From assembly GCA_012513815.1 (NCBI GenBank), contig JAAZBM010000010.1, positions 20,708 through 84,707 on the forward strand: DNA of 64,000 nt. The letters run 5' to 3'. Below, piece after piece: positions 35,820 to 44,378 of this stretch. Below the pieces are notes generated by a model. The model was given only the letters and a program-made list of their open reading frames with translations. It was not told the DNA's origin and made no database searches. The translations under genes and the position numbers were made by a program. Source of the stretch: Candidatus Sumerlaeota bacterium. GTDB lineage: Bacteria > Sumerlaeota > Sumerlaeia > Sumerlaeales > Sumerlaeaceae. The stretch's first letter is position 1. Each line of letters starts with the position of its first letter.

Positions 35820-37279
35820 CCAAGCCGACTTTGCTTATCGACGCACCCGACAGTCATCGCCTTCGGCGACACCGGGCAAACATCCTGACAAGCGCCACAG
35901 CCAATACACTTCGATGCTGTAAGGCGGGGAATGCTCAAACCCGTCGGGAATGTCCTTAACTCCAGAGCGCCCGTCGGACAAACCTTCACACACAAACCGC
36001 ATTCCTGCTCATCCTGAACGGTGCGACAATGCTCCGCCGAAAAACTCGCCACACCAATCTGCGTTTTCTGTTTCTCCGCAAGCGACAGCGGCAACAGCGC
36101 ATCCGTCGGGCAAACCTCATTGCAACGGTTGCAATCATAGCGGCAATACCCATGCGACAAATCAATCCGTACACCGCCATCAACCGTATTCCCCGGAACA
36201 ATAATCCCACTCGGACAAACGGCAACACACAACTGACAGCTAATACACTTCGCCGAAAAGCGAGACCAAACACCGCCACCGGGAGGCATCATCAAACACG
36301 TCCCCGACGCGGCAGCAGCGCCACCATCAGCAACCGGCGACAAAGCACCGGACGCCGCCTGAACTCCACCCGCCAAGCGCGACAAAGCATAACCACCACT
36401 AGCGCCTAACGCGAGCGCCGCGACAGCCACAGCGCCATCAACACAAAAAGCGCGACGACTGACATTAACACTCGCGGAATCATCCGCGGACGTCACCGTT
36501 GCTGCGACCAACCGCGAACCACGCCCTAGCGCGACCGCGCCAAAACGACAAACCGCCGTGCAATTCATGCAACGTACACACCGCTCATTGTCAATACTCC
36601 GGCTCGCGCTGTCAATGCAACCCACCGGGCAGACCGACTGACACAGGCCGCAATCAACACACGCATCCGAAATCGACATACGATAAACGCCATGTTTCGC
36701 GAACAAACCCAACACCGTCCCGACGGGACAGAGGGTCGTACAAAACACACGCCGCTTCCAAATCACCAACGCGACAATCACCAACAACGGCAACAACGCG
36801 TCAACCCAAAACGCGACCGGAGCACCCGAGAATCCCTCGCGCGCCCACAGAACAACGGCAGTGACGATACTCCCGAAATTCGAGTACGGCCCCAGAACAA
36901 CAAAGCCCAAACTCGACCCGCCCAACAACAAACCAACACACAAAAACGCCACAACATAACGCGTTTTGCGCAGATTTCGATACAGCGAACGCTTACACCG
37001 AAAAACAAATCCTATCAAATCCTGCAAAATGCCAAACGGGCAAAAGACGGAACAATAGAACCGACCAAAGAAATAGGTCAAAATCACCGTCACGCCCACA
37101 ACCGCTAAACCGATACCCGAAAACGCCGTCACCAGTGAAACCAGTGCGCCGCCAAACTGCAAGTGCATTAGCAATTCCGCGAGACGACAGCCCGAAACAA
37201 ACGAAAACACTGCGGCGACGAAAAAGATCGCCGCCGCAAATATCCGCAATAAACGCGACCGCGAAGTCAAGCGTTTCAT
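35816..37279 (-). CDS. Membrane polyferredoxin, NapH/YccM-like
   Basis: 487 residues from the ATG at 37279, which overlaps the upstream reductase stop by one base. The N-terminal half has four to five membrane spans and the NapH-type FYCSVFCPFG and FCTTLCPVGT motifs. A first ferredoxin pair follows (CGLCQSVCPVGC; CVRCMNCTAVC). A further hydrophobic stretch then leads to a soluble part with four more 4Fe-4S motifs (CISCQLCVAVCP, CNRCNEVCP, CGLCVKVCP, CIGCGACQDVCP). It should carry electrons between the membrane pool and a partner, plausibly the co-transcribed iron-sulphur aldo/keto reductase. Confidence 0.87.
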   Translation of the reverse strand: MKRLTSRSRLLRIFAAAIFFVAAVFSFVSGCRLAELLMHLQFGGALVSLVTAFSGIGLAVVGVTVILTYFFGRFYCSVFCPFGILQDLIGFVFRCKRSLYRNLRKTRYVVAFLCVGLLLGGSSLGFVVLGPYSNFGSIVTAVVLWAREGFSGAPVAFWVDALLPLLVIVALVIWKRRVFCTTLCPVGTVLGLFAKHGVYRMSISDACVDCGLCQSVCPVGCIDSASRSIDNERCVRCMNCTAVCRFGAVALGRGSRLVAATVTSADDSASVNVSRRAFCVDGAVAVAALALGASGGYALSRLAGGVQAASGALSPVADGGAAAASGTCLMMPPGGGVWSRFSAKCISCQLCVAVCPSGIIVPGNTVDGGVRIDLSHGYCRYDCNRCNEVCPTDALLPLSLAEKQKTQIGVASFSAEHCRTVQDEQECGLCVKVCPTGALELRTFPTGLSIPRLTASKCIGCGACQDVCPVSPKAMTVGCVDKQSRLG

Positions 37280-38559
37280 CACTTCTTGGCAGCGGTATCA
37301 AAAGCCGCAGCGACTTCCTTCATCTTGTCAGCAATCTTGATATGCTGCGGGCACTTATCCTCGCACTTGCGACATGTGATGCAATCCGAAGCCCTCACAC
37401 CGGCCTTCTTGGCCTCGCCATCATACTGACGCTGACCACGTTCCTTGCCGCGATTCCCGACCGTATTCAGAGCCGTGAAGAACGACGGAATCGGAATCCC
37501 AACCGGACACGGCAAGCAATAACCACAAGACGTACACGGAACGGCATTCTTACCCAAGAAAGCCTGATGAGCCTTCTCAACCACAGCCAAATCCTCTTTG
37601 CTCAGCATACCAACCGAAGAACGCTCGGCATACAATATATTATCCTGAACATGTTGCATCTCTCCCATGCCGCTCAGCGCAATCGAAATCTCGGGCATAT
37701 TCCAAAGATAATCCAACGCCCATTCAACGGGGGTCTTTTGCTTAGGAGCTTCACTGAAGACAGCCGAAACTGCCGTCGGCAAATTCGAAGCCAACTGACC
37801 GCCACGCAAAGGCTCCATGATGACAACGCCCATGCCCTTCTCAGCCGCGTACTTCACTCCACGCAAACCCGCTTGATAATTCTCATCAAGATAGTTCAAC
37901 TGAATCTGACAAAAATCCCATTTCCCATAATCATCAACAATTTCTTTGAACGCGTCAAAACTGTCATGAATCGAGAAACCAAGGAAACGGATTTTGCCTG
38001 CTTTGCGAGCAGCCTCCAACTTATCCATAATCTTCCAAGGAACCGCCTGATTCTTCCAAATCCCCGCATTCAGCGAATGCAACAAATACATATCGATATG
38101 ATCCGTCTGCAAACGCTTCAACTGCTCATCCAGAACCTTATCAAAATGGCTCGGGTTCTTAGCCCCCCAGAAAGGATACTTCGTCGCGATATTCACCTTA
38201 TCACGATAACCGCTTTTTTTCAGCGCCAAACCTGTCGCGACTTCGCTCTCACCTTTGTGATAAACGTAAGCAGTATCAATATAATTCAATCCGTGCTCAA
38301 TCGCGTACTTCAACATACGCTCAACCTCACCCTGATTGATTTTTCCATCAGTAGTCGGTAACCGCATCATCCCAAAACCAAGCGGAGAAACACTCACGCC
38401 GGTTTTCCCAAATTTCCGCAAGGGCATACTCGAAACACCAACGTCAGCCTTTCCGGTCAACGCTGCACTCGTCTCGTCGGCGGCAAGGCTAAAACGACTC
38501 AACAAAAGGCCACCGGCAGCCGTCAAAGCAGCCGTCTTGATAAAATCACGTCTATTCAT
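37279..38559 (-). CDS. Tat-exported aldo/keto reductase with ferredoxin tail
   Basis: 426 residues. It begins with a twin-arginine signal, NRRDFIKTAALTAAGGLLLS. The aldo/keto reductase barrel shows GFGMMRLP, YIDTAYVYHKGESE (catalytic Asp and Tyr), the Lys in NIATKYPFW, and the His in DMYLLHSL. The C-terminal 100 residues carry CTSCGYCLPCPVGI and CITCRKCEDKCPQ, two 4Fe-4S motifs found in a common anaerobe subfamily. AAAGGG precedes the ATG. Substrate unknown. The next gene, overlapping by one base, encodes a membrane polyferredoxin, suggesting an electron-coupled pair at the membrane. Confidence 0.9.
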   Translation of the reverse strand: MNRRDFIKTAALTAAGGLLLSRFSLAADETSAALTGKADVGVSSMPLRKFGKTGVSVSPLGFGMMRLPTTDGKINQGEVERMLKYAIEHGLNYIDTAYVYHKGESEVATGLALKKSGYRDKVNIATKYPFWGAKNPSHFDKVLDEQLKRLQTDHIDMYLLHSLNAGIWKNQAVPWKIMDKLEAARKAGKIRFLGFSIHDSFDAFKEIVDDYGKWDFCQIQLNYLDENYQAGLRGVKYAAEKGMGVVIMEPLRGGQLASNLPTAVSAVFSEAPKQKTPVEWALDYLWNMPEISIALSGMGEMQHVQDNILYAERSSVGMLSKEDLAVVEKAHQAFLGKNAVPCTSCGYCLPCPVGIPIPSFFTALNTVGNRGKERGQRQYDGEAKKAGVRASDCITCRKCEDKCPQHIKIADKMKEVAAAFDTAAKK

Positions 38560-38716
38560 GAAATAAATCCCTTTCTACATGAAGTAATATAGTATTACAA
38601 TCTCAAAAGAATCGTGAATCACACAGAACCAACCTAATTCGCTGAACAACAATAAAAACATCAACACATCCAAACATGATTCATTGACTTGAACAAATGG
38701 TACAATAAAAGATAAA

Positions 38717-39616
38717 ATGAAAACTTTTCTCTCAGGAATCATTCGCCTTGCGCGACCCAAACAATGTTCAAAAAACCTGTTAGTTTTTTGCGGTATCTTG
38801 CTGACACCAATCATCACGCTCAGCATGCTCAAAGCCGAATTCCTGACATTCATCGCCTTTAGCCTCACATCAATGTCCGTCTACATGCTCAACGACATCA
38901 TCGACCTCAAAAACGACCGACAGCACCCACGCAAACAATTCCGCCCGCTACCGCAAGGCATCGTCACCGTACCCCAAGCAGCAGCGACATCAGCCCTCTG
39001 CCTCATCCTCGGAATCACCATTGCGGCAGCCGTCTCAAAAATCGTATTAGCTGTCATTGCATGCTACTACATCATGACAACCGCCTACACGATTTGCCTC
39101 AAGCATCAAGTCATTGTTGATGTCATGTGCGTCGCCGCCGGATTCGTACTTCGAGCCGTCGCAGGCATCACCGCCGCCGTCACACCACAAAACCAAGACA
39201 AACCAATCGTCACATCATGGTTCCTCGCTTGCATATTCTTCCTTGCACTCTTCCTTGTCCTCTGCAAAAGAAGACACGAGCGAGCGCTCCTCGAGGACAC
39301 CGCCGGGAACCACAGACCCGTACTCGACAAATACACCATTCCACTATTAGACCAGATGGTCTCCGTCGCGACATCATCAGCCATCATATGCTACTCACTC
39401 TACGTCATACTCGGCGTCAAAGAAAGCAGCCTCCACTTCCGCCACCCGCAATGGCTTGTCCTGACCATCCCCATTGTTGCCTACACCATTCTCCGATACC
39501 TCTATGTTGTGTACGGCAAAAAAGAAGGCGGAACACCCGAAGACATTCTCATCAAAGACCACGGGATGCAGCTCTCAATATTACTCTTTATCGCGGTGAT
39601 TTTCGCCCTCAAATAG
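38717..39616 (+). CDS. UbiA-family prenyltransferase, decaprenyl-phosphate phosphoribosyltransferase-like
   Basis: 299 residues with about eight membrane spans. The start LARPKQCSKNLLVFCGILL matches the RPKQWxKN signature of the decaprenyl-phosphate 5-phosphoribosyltransferase branch of UbiA, and NDIIDLKNDRQHPRKQFRPL is the first Asp-rich motif with the following HPxKxxRP. The second Asp site is replaced by CKRRHERALLED. It would attach phosphoribose to polyprenyl phosphate for a cell-envelope sugar. No partner epimerase genes are adjacent. Its 3' end overlaps the convergent ABC ATPase gene by eight bases. Confidence 0.82.
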   Translation: MKTFLSGIIRLARPKQCSKNLLVFCGILLTPIITLSMLKAEFLTFIAFSLTSMSVYMLNDIIDLKNDRQHPRKQFRPLPQGIVTVPQAAATSALCLILGITIAAAVSKIVLAVIACYYIMTTAYTICLKHQVIVDVMCVAAGFVLRAVAGITAAVTPQNQDKPIVTSWFLACIFFLALFLVLCKRRHERALLEDTAGNHRPVLDKYTIPLLDQMVSVATSSAIICYSLYVILGVKESSLHFRHPQWLVLTIPIVAYTILRYLYVVYGKKEGGTPEDILIKDHGMQLSILLFIAVIFALK

Positions 39617-40247
39617 CGGCGCCATCCGCGCCCAGCGCCATGGAGCGAGTCGTGAATCCCGACAATTCCTCCGGATAATGCGTCACACAAATAACCGTCA
39701 TCCCCGCATCACGACCATGACGCGCCACCAAGTCAAGCATCTTGCTACGCCCCGCAGCATCAAGCGACGAAAATGGCTCATCGAGCAACAACAACTTCGG
39801 ACCAATCCCGAGCGCCCGAATGAGATTCACGCGTTGCGCCATACCACCCGAAAGCGTAAGCGGCCACTGTGCCGCGGAATCCTTCAACCCCGCCTCATCC
39901 AACAAACCTTCCGTGCGTGCCCGAGCCTCAGCCGCATCGACACCCGCCGCAAGCATCGGGAGCATCACATTCTCCGACACACGGCACCACGGCAACAGCC
40001 GCGGCTCCTGAAAAACATATCCAGTGACAAGACCCGCCGAGCGATCCACACTCCCACCGGCCGCAGTCAGCAGCCCCGCGCACAGCCGCAAAAATGTCGT
40101 CTTTCCACTACCGCTCTCGCCGGTCACCACAACAAAATCGCCCGCGAAAAAATCCCCACTAAACGGCCCGACAGTTTTCCCCTGTCCAAACCGAACCGAA
40201 GCGTCACGCAAAGACAAAACAGCATTAGCACCCGAAGCTCCAATCAT
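39609..40247 (-). CDS. ABC transporter ATPase, SsuB/TauB-like
   Basis: About 212 residues from the ATG at 40247, which overlaps the permease stop as ATGA and has AAGG before it; an ATG at 40262 is the alternative. Walker A is GESGSGKTT, signature LSGGMAQRV, Walker B LLLLDEPFSSLD and H-loop THYPEE. It powers import by the adjacent permease. The type is that of the sulfonate/taurine/nitrate class. No periplasmic binding protein gene is nearby. Confidence 0.88.
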   Translation of the reverse strand: MIGASGANAVLSLRDASVRFGQGKTVGPFSGDFFAGDFVVVTGESGSGKTTFLRLCAGLLTAAGGSVDRSAGLVTGYVFQEPRLLPWCRVSENVMLPMLAAGVDAAEARARTEGLLDEAGLKDSAAQWPLTLSGGMAQRVNLIRALGIGPKLLLLDEPFSSLDAAGRSKMLDLVARHGRDAGMTVICVTHYPEELSGFTTRSMALGADGAAI

Positions 40248-41026
40248 TTTGCCTTGCTCCATTTCTCACTGCGGCGCTGCATCGGCCCCAGCAATAAAGA
40301 CTCAAGAAGCCCCACCAACAACACCGCAATCAAAATCCAAGCGAACAGCGTCGGCAGCTCAAGCGTCGAATTCGCGAGACTAATCGCCGCCCCCATGCCG
40401 TTATTCGACCCGATGACCTCCGCAAGCAACGTCACACGAACAGCGTTACAAACAACCTGCACCGCCGCCGCGCTCAGCGGCACCGTCAGCGCTGGAATAT
40501 AAACACGACGAACACGCATCGACAACGAAAAACGATAAAGCGTCGCCATCTCAAGCAAACGGTCATCGACCAAATCAAAACCCTTAATCGTATTCACATA
40601 AACAATCGGCGCAAGCATCACGGACGCGAAACACACAACCAAACCACTGCCGACGCCAAGCCACAACATCGCGATCACCACAACTGTAATCGGCGGAATA
40701 CTCATCGACACCCAACGCAACGGCTCCAGAAACCAACGCAAATCCTGACTCAAACCGGCCGCGATTCCCAACAGCAACCCGACTGCGCCACCCGCGAAAA
40801 TCGCAGCGCCGACACGCAAAAGTGTGACACCAAACGTCTGCCATCCGATAACGCTCGTCAACAAACCAAACAGCGTGGACAAAGTCTCAAATGGTGACGG
40901 CAAAACCAACTTCCCCGCATAAATACGAGCAAGCACGTACCACACGAACACCAGAAAAACACCACCCAAAAACGTCAGCAATAACCGCCGAAACGAAGGA
41001 CACCGAGAACATTTCCAAATAATCAT
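40244..41026 (-). CDS. ABC transporter permease, SsuC/TauC-like
   Basis: 260 residues, about six membrane spans. The EAA coupling loop is visible as LLEMATLYRFSLSMRVRRVY then PALTVPLS. The N-terminal LPSPFETLSTL is typical of the SsuC/TauC family. CGAGG precedes the ATG. Together with the ATPase it makes an importer for a sulfonate-, nitrate- or pyrimidine-like solute; the missing binding protein must be encoded elsewhere. Confidence 0.87.
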   Translation of the reverse strand: MIIWKCSRCPSFRRLLLTFLGGVFLVFVWYVLARIYAGKLVLPSPFETLSTLFGLLTSVIGWQTFGVTLLRVGAAIFAGGAVGLLLGIAAGLSQDLRWFLEPLRWVSMSIPPITVVVIAMLWLGVGSGLVVCFASVMLAPIVYVNTIKGFDLVDDRLLEMATLYRFSLSMRVRRVYIPALTVPLSAAAVQVVCNAVRVTLLAEVIGSNNGMGAAISLANSTLELPTLFAWILIAVLLVGLLESLLLGPMQRRSEKWSKAK

Positions 41027-41050
41027 CGCAACCTCGCTGACTTTAAAAAA

Positions 41051-42466
41051 CTACAAATCCGAAACAGACGGCTTGACCATCGGGCGCTTCTTCTCGCGCT
41101 TAAAGAGCCACGTCAGCAGCGGCGGCGTAATCATCGTCGTCACAATAACCATAATCACCGACGCCGAGAACGTCGCCGAATTGATAACCGGATGCCCCTC
41201 GGCAGTCTTCATCGTCGCGCCCAAACCGGCGACAATCAAGCCGACTTCACCACGAGGAATCATCCCGACACCAATCACCAAACGATCCAACCCACGTTCC
41301 AGAACGCCAAGACCGCAAACCTGTTTACCCAAAATCGCCGCAAGTGTCAAAACGCCCGCGAACAACAAAATCTCTTTCTGGGCAAACGTACTCAAATCAA
41401 CCTGCATTCCCATTCGCACAAAAAACACCGGAACAAGAAACGCCGACAGCGGGCGCAGCAATTCCGCCAGTGTAGTCTGCTCGCGTTTCGCGATATTATG
41501 CACCGCCAAATCCTCAAGCACAAGACCGGCCGCGAAAGCGCCAACAATTGACGCCAACCCGATGTACGTCGCGAACCACGACATAAAGAACATCCAAATC
41601 AGCGTGCAAGTCAGCAGCACACCCGCTCCGCGCAAGAAGCCCGCCAGACGAAACAAATGACGCGTAAAAATCCCACCGACAAACATCGCCACAACAAAGA
41701 ACGCAAGCGACTTCACGACAATCATGCCAAGCGACATAATGTCCACCGAGCCACCCTGATTAACCGCGTTCACCATACCAATCGCTATCGCCATCACAAT
41801 CAGCCCGAGCACGTCATCAATCACCGCAGCCCCCAGAATAATCTTCGACTCTCGTCTATGCATCTGCCCAAGGTCGCTAATCACGCGAGCCGTAATGCCA
41901 ACACTCGTCGCCGCCAAAACCGCGCCCAAAAACAGATGCACGGTATACGGTTCGCCCTTCAGGAAGATCTCGCCGACGCCGAATCCCAGCGCCACGGGCG
42001 TAATCACCCCAAGCACCGCCACCAGAAAAGCCGACGTCCCCACGCTCATCATCTCGCGAACGGTACTCTCCAACCCGACCTCAAACAGCAACAACATCAC
42101 ACCGACCTCAGACAGCAACGTCACAAACTCCGAAACGACGGGGTCATGAAAAACCGCCGTAATCTGAAGGCTCTCCGCAAGCGACGGAGAAAACAACGCG
42201 ACGTTCCCCAACAAAATACCAAACAGCAATTCGCCCAAAACCGCCGGCTGACCAAGACGCAACATCAAATCGCCGCCAAGTTTCGCCAGCAGCATAATCA
42301 TCATCAACGCAATCATCACACGCTGCAAAATCTGAGTTTGGCGATTCGGGTCAATAACCTCGCCCGCGCCGACTTCCGACGCGAAACTCGACTCACCACA
42401 AAACAAAATGATTAAAGTAATGGCGAACGCACTCAACAGTGTCTTCACCAACGAATGACTGAACAT
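41051..42466 (-). CDS. Cation:proton antiporter (CPA2 / KefB-NapA type)
   Basis: 471 residues, with a signal-like or first hydrophobic segment and about 12 membrane spans. The family region LGAVLAATSVGITARVISDLG is followed by GAAVIDDVLGLIVMAIA, which carries the Asp pair (IDD) used for ion/proton exchange. GMIPRGEVGLIVAGLG is also characteristic. No RCK/NAD-binding domain, so it is a NapA-like exchanger rather than a full KefB. Probably Na+ or K+ against H+. AGGAAATAAGGT precedes the ATG. Transcribed alone, 24 bases upstream of the ABC permease. Confidence 0.9.
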   Translation of the reverse strand: MFSHSLVKTLLSAFAITLIILFCGESSFASEVGAGEVIDPNRQTQILQRVMIALMMIMLLAKLGGDLMLRLGQPAVLGELLFGILLGNVALFSPSLAESLQITAVFHDPVVSEFVTLLSEVGVMLLLFEVGLESTVREMMSVGTSAFLVAVLGVITPVALGFGVGEIFLKGEPYTVHLFLGAVLAATSVGITARVISDLGQMHRRESKIILGAAVIDDVLGLIVMAIAIGMVNAVNQGGSVDIMSLGMIVVKSLAFFVVAMFVGGIFTRHLFRLAGFLRGAGVLLTCTLIWMFFMSWFATYIGLASIVGAFAAGLVLEDLAVHNIAKREQTTLAELLRPLSAFLVPVFFVRMGMQVDLSTFAQKEILLFAGVLTLAAILGKQVCGLGVLERGLDRLVIGVGMIPRGEVGLIVAGLGATMKTAEGHPVINSATFSASVIMVIVTTMITPPLLTWLFKREKKRPMVKPSVSDL

Positions 42467-42633
42467 ACCTTATTTCCTAAACATCTGCCCTCAAAGGACA
42501 TATATTTTTCGTACTTATCAAAATGCGACTTACATCGGGTTTTATTCCACGCGCGACAAACAAAACCGCCATGAATGTCATCAAACCCTCAGGGTAACAT
42601 CTTCTATCATACCATATTACGAGGTCTCGAGTA

Positions 42634-44289
42634 ATGATGAAAAAGGTTATCAGATGTGCAACACCCGTCGCGCTCGCAAGCGTCATCGCATCCTGCCAGA
42701 CGGCAACAATGGCGGCACAAAATGCTGTCGCAATCGTACCACAACCCGAGGAAATCGCAATCCTCGACGAAACAGCCAACCCGCCGTTTACTTTCGCGGC
42801 GCAAACGACCGTTAAGGCCACGCCCAAAGAAGCCGAGTTCGCAGCAAAGGAACTCAAAAAATGGATGAAGGCGCTCAACCCTGACAAAGCCCCAGCCGCG
42901 CAGGACACCGCCATCAACTTCATCACTGCCGAAAACAAACTCGGCGACGAAGCATATCAACTGACGGTCAACGCTAAAGAAATCACCATCAAAGCATCGG
43001 CCGCCCCCGGCTTCTACTACGGTGCCCAGACGCTCCGCAGATTGCTCCCCGCCTCGCACGACGGCCTCATCAACGGCGCCGCCAAAATCCCCGCGCTCAC
43101 AATCAACGACGCGCCCCGCTACAAATGGCGTGGAATGATGCTCGACTGCTGCCGCCACTGGTGGCCCATGGACGAAATCAAAAAAATCATTGACATGATG
43201 GCATCGCTCAAACTGAATGTCTTCCACTGGCACCTCACCGAAGACCAAGCATGGCGTATCGAAATCAAAAAATACCCCGAACTCGTCGAGAAGGGCGCAT
43301 GGAGATCCGGCGTCGGATTTGACTTGCCGACCACCAGCACCACTCACTACCGCGAAGACGGAATGTACGGCGGATTCTACACCCAAGAAGACGCTAAAGA
43401 AATCATCGACTACTGTGCCCAACGCAACATCACCGTCGTTCCCGAAATCGAAGTCCCCGGCCACGCGATGGCCATGCTTCACGTCTTCCCGCAATACGGG
43501 TGCACCGGCGGCCCATACGAAATCATGCAAAAAGGCGGCGTCTTCCCCAGCATCGCATGCGCCGGCAACGAGCAAGCGATGAAATTCTACGAAGATGTCT
43601 TCGACGAAATCGCGGCGCTCTTCCCATCCAAGTACATCCACATCGGCGGCGACGAAGCGCCTAAGGACGAATGGAAGAAATGCCCGAAGTGCCAAGCGCG
43701 AATGAAAGAAGTCGGTGCCGAAAACGAGAACCAGCTCCAAAACTGGGTCACCGAGAGAATGGAAAAACATCTCGCAAAGCTCGGCAAGAGAATCATCGGA
43801 TGGGACGAAATCCTCGAAGGCGACAAGCTCTCATCATCGGCTGTCGTGCAGTGCTGGAGAACATGGACGAAACCGCAGAACAAAGCCGCGGAAAACGGAA
43901 ACGAAATGGTCTTCTCGCCAACCGCAAACTGCTACCTCGACTACAAACAATCCGACACAACCAAAGAGCCACGCGCCATCGGAACGGTCACGCTCCCACT
44001 CGAGCAAGTTTACAAGCTTGACCCGTCAACGTCCCTCACCCAAGAGCAAGAAAAACTCGTCAAGGGTTGCCAAGGCAACGTCTGGTGCGAGTACATCGCC
44101 GGCGAAGACCACCTCGAATACATGATCGCCCCACGCATCGCGGCAATCGCCGAAGCAGCATGGACGCAGAAAAACAATCGCGGATGGCAGGACTTCAGAC
44201 GCAGACTCGAGAACGAAGTCAAGTTCTTCAAGGCGCAAAACTTCAAATATCGAGAACTTGACCCCATCGAAGAACCCGAATCCAAATAG
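42634..44289 (+). CDS. Beta-N-acetylhexosaminidase, GH20 lipoprotein
   Basis: 551 residues. A lipoprotein signal ends at IASC (Cys21), so it is probably membrane anchored. Residues 35-155 form the GH20b-like N-terminal domain. The catalytic barrel begins at PRYKWRGMMLDCCRHWWP, with HWHLTEDQAWR, PEIEVPGHAMA, and the catalytic pair Asp340-Glu341 in HIGGDEAPKDEW. WCEYI and WTQKNNRGWQDF close the active site. It releases terminal GlcNAc or GalNAc from glycans such as mucin or chitin fragments. GAGG precedes the tandem ATG. Followed by a strong hairpin. Confidence 0.94.
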   Translation: MMKKVIRCATPVALASVIASCQTATMAAQNAVAIVPQPEEIAILDETANPPFTFAAQTTVKATPKEAEFAAKELKKWMKALNPDKAPAAQDTAINFITAENKLGDEAYQLTVNAKEITIKASAAPGFYYGAQTLRRLLPASHDGLINGAAKIPALTINDAPRYKWRGMMLDCCRHWWPMDEIKKIIDMMASLKLNVFHWHLTEDQAWRIEIKKYPELVEKGAWRSGVGFDLPTTSTTHYREDGMYGGFYTQEDAKEIIDYCAQRNITVVPEIEVPGHAMAMLHVFPQYGCTGGPYEIMQKGGVFPSIACAGNEQAMKFYEDVFDEIAALFPSKYIHIGGDEAPKDEWKKCPKCQARMKEVGAENENQLQNWVTERMEKHLAKLGKRIIGWDEILEGDKLSSSAVVQCWRTWTKPQNKAAENGNEMVFSPTANCYLDYKQSDTTKEPRAIGTVTLPLEQVYKLDPSTSLTQEQEKLVKGCQGNVWCEYIAGEDHLEYMIAPRIAAIAEAAWTQKNNRGWQDFRRRLENEVKFFKAQNFKYRELDPIEEPESK

Positions 44290-44331
44290 CAAAAGCAAAA
44301 GCGAATTAATCATTTTGCCCTCTTTATATCT

Positions 44332-44376
44332 ATTATTGATGTCGCTGTCAACACGGCGGCATCAATAATGCTTTTT
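44332..44376 (+). terminator. Long hairpin with T-run between GH20 and patatin genes
   Basis: ATTATTGATGTCGC (44332-44345) pairs with GCGGCATCAATAAT (44356-44369) with one G-T wobble, and CTTTTT follows. It looks like the GH20 terminator but ends only two bases before the first possible patatin start at 44379, so it may also act in that gene's leader. Confidence 0.8.
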
Positions 44377-44378
44377 AC

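Noticed and set aside
39609..41026. Assigning the ABC ATPase/permease pair to taurine or sulfonate uptake
   Set aside because: The substrate-binding protein and sulfonate-metabolism genes are missing, so only the family type can be stated.
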